64,000 bases of DNA, taken from assembly GCF_004358205.1 (NCBI RefSeq), contig NZ_SMYO01000010.1, positions 1-64,000 on the forward strand, written 5' to 3'. This DNA is from Bacillus salipaludis. GTDB lineage: Bacteria > Bacillota > Bacilli > Bacillales_B > DSM-18226. Positions 62,886 to 64,000 of the stretch are shown in pieces. A program made the translations under genes and the position numbers. The notes beneath the pieces were generated by a model. It did no database searches. It was not told the DNA's origin and worked only from the letters and a program-made list of their open reading frames with translations. Positions within the stretch are counted from its first letter, which is position 1; every line of letters begins with the position of its first letter.

Positions 62886-63824
62886 TTATTGATTAAATCG
62901 TCCGCGCTGACGAAGTAATTCCCGATTTAAGTTTGGATTCTTTTCAAACGCTGCACGGCCATGAAGCCAGAAAATATTATTAACAACAACAAGATCTCCA
63001 ACTGGAAGTTCCAACTCCGTTACACTCTCGTCATTTTCCATTGAGGCAGACAAGTCACGAAGATATTTTGCTTGTTCAATTGTTTCAGGGTACACAAATT
63101 GATCGATAAAACACATACCAGGTTTGTTATTATAATTGAAAAAAGTTAGGCGCTCAATCTCTTGGTCGACATTTTTACTTCTTGGTGCTTTATAGGTAAA
63201 TTTGTAGTTTGCTAACGGATGGCTAGTATAATAGTCGAGCTCCTTCCAGTCATCAAGATGTAATAATCGTGATTCCCCGCCAACTGCATTTTCTTCCACC
63301 ATCTTCATCATTAATAACCAATCGGTAGGTTCATCCACAAACGTACCATCCGTATGGAGGGTAAATAAACGATACGCTTGGCGCAAATACGAATCACTGC
63401 TATCTGTATCCTTTACGCTAAACCGTGCATAATATTTTCCTGACATAGAATCATGGTTAGGACTTCCTAATAAATGAGAGATGGCTGTTGCAAAAATAAC
63501 ATATTCGTCTGTATTTTCGGTGACACCTTCTAAACCAAGGGTAAAGCCACCTGATTCCCTGTCATGAACAATGCCGCGAAGGATTTCACCAAACTCTTCT
63601 CCTACCTGGTCTAATAAATAGGAAGCTACAAGAATACGAGCATATGGTGTGTATTCCAAGTGCTGAACAGAATAATTTTCCTGGGCTACACGATTAAGGA
63701 ATTTAACAATGCTATCTTTTGACAGCTGAATGTGGTATAAACGGTTCGTCTGTGGATGAACCTTTACTTCATAGTTTTCCGTAACCCTTTCAAATTTCGC
63801 AAATGTTTTTTGTGCAATACTCAT
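62886..63824 (-). CDS. glaH: glutarate 2-hydroxylase (CsiD/GlaH family)
   Basis: A 312-residue Fe(II)/2-oxoglutarate dioxygenase of the CsiD family. The iron triad is His157-x-Asp159 (LHTDGTF) and His288 (WLHGRAAF), with a downstream Arg for 2-oxoglutarate. It hydroxylates glutarate to L-2-hydroxyglutarate. In Escherichia coli csiD lies with lhgO and gabDTP in a lysine-to-glutarate route, so nearness to gabPTD is meaningful. GGAGG precedes the ATG. No sigma-54 site is seen upstream; a terminator hairpin lies 50 bp before it. Confidence 0.92.
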   Translation of the reverse strand: MSIAQKTFAKFERVTENYEVKVHPQTNRLYHIQLSKDSIVKFLNRVAQENYSVQHLEYTPYARILVASYLLDQVGEEFGEILRGIVHDRESGGFTLGLEGVTENTDEYVIFATAISHLLGSPNHDSMSGKYYARFSVKDTDSSDSYLRQAYRLFTLHTDGTFVDEPTDWLLMMKMVEENAVGGESRLLHLDDWKELDYYTSHPLANYKFTYKAPRSKNVDQEIERLTFFNYNNKPGMCFIDQFVYPETIEQAKYLRDLSASMENDESVTELELPVGDLVVVNNIFWLHGRAAFEKNPNLNRELLRQRGRFNQ

Positions 63825-63877
63825 CTTTCATTCCTCCGATTTTTAATGAATTTAATATTTTAAAAACAGGAAATATA

Positions 63878-63938
63878 AAAAAGCCAGTTGCAAAAGGATT
63901 CCTAAACAATAAGGAATTTACTTTTTTGCAACTGGCTT
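63878..63938 (-). terminator. terminator overlapping the end of the upstream gene
   Basis: GCCAGTTGCAAAA (63883-63895) and TTTTGCAACTGGC (63924-63936) form a perfect 13-bp stem, with an inner ATTCCT/AGGAAT stem, and a T tract on the minus strand. The upstream arm (minus strand) encodes the last residues of the partial gene. Confidence 0.85.
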
Positions 63939-64000
63939 GGGTTCACTTGGTCGTTCTACGGAAATAGAATCGTAGCGAATAGGCAGTCTGTTATTATTTT
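63918..64000 (-). CDS. 3' end of an unidentified gene (partial)
   Basis: A minus-strand frame open from the window edge to a TAA at 63918-63920. It encodes 26 visible residues rich in Pro, Arg and Lys (LPIRYDSISVERPSEPKPVAKK at the end). The clear terminator directly overlapping the stop supports a real gene end. The product cannot be told; lhgO or a transporter would be expected next to glaH, but this tail does not prove either. Confidence 0.55.
   Translation of the reverse strand, partial: NNNRLPIRYDSISVERPSEPKPVAKK

Overview
The window looks like a chromosomal segment of a spore-forming Bacillus-type firmicute, low in GC. It carries two small acid-soluble spore protein genes, Bacillus promoters and SD sequences, and the gene order rrn - ygxA - ygzB - perR - bcp - gsaB - ygaE - ygaD - ygaC - ygaB - sspE - fabL - yfhS - mutY - yfhP that I know from Bacillus subtilis. 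Protein sequences are close to but distinct from B. subtilis, and the added genes suggest a Bacillaceae relative such as Neobacillus or Mesobacillus. The genus is an inference. All functional calls rest on reading motifs, not on searches.

Layout. 1-350: 5' end of a 16S rRNA gene (minus strand) with leader and two tandem promoters. 0.35-26.1 kb: the conserved ygx/yga/yfh block, enlarged by a cobalamin adenosyltransferase, a two-TM potassium channel, a three-gene ABC-2 exporter, an orphan glutamate synthase large subunit, and two intergenic arrays of 52-bp tandem palindromic repeats (7108-7367 and 17842-18852). 26.1-28.9 kb: a cluster of same-strand DnaA-box-like 9-mers and two glycosyltransferase genes, one with an N-terminal LamG-like domain. 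29-31 kb: homoserine dehydrogenase under a SAM-I riboswitch. 30.5-32.8 kb: a nitrilase/GNAT operon. 33-40.8 kb: homocysteine methyltransferase, then a likely operon of amino-acid permease, aldehyde dehydrogenase, ACT-less homoserine dehydrogenase and cystathionine-gamma-synthase-family enzyme, divergent from a GntR/FCD regulator. This is the best candidate for an undescribed catabolic system. 41.1-53.5 kb: the full arginine pathway argCJBD-carAB-argF plus argGH, with ARG boxes. 53.7-56 kb: a DUF4395 protein and an ammonium transporter translationally coupled to an unknown coiled-coil protein. 56.1-63.8 kb: gabP-gabT-gabD behind a perfect sigma-54 promoter, its PAS/AAA+ activator, and a CsiD/GlaH-type glutarate hydroxylase.

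Nitrogen metabolism links the second half: ammonium uptake, glutamate synthase, arginine synthesis, aspartate-family metabolism and GABA/5-aminovalerate/glutarate use. Perfect CcpA (cre) matches sit upstream of both the glutamate synthase and arginine promoters, at distances that would suit activation. Many gene ends are closed by clear stem-loop terminators, listed below.
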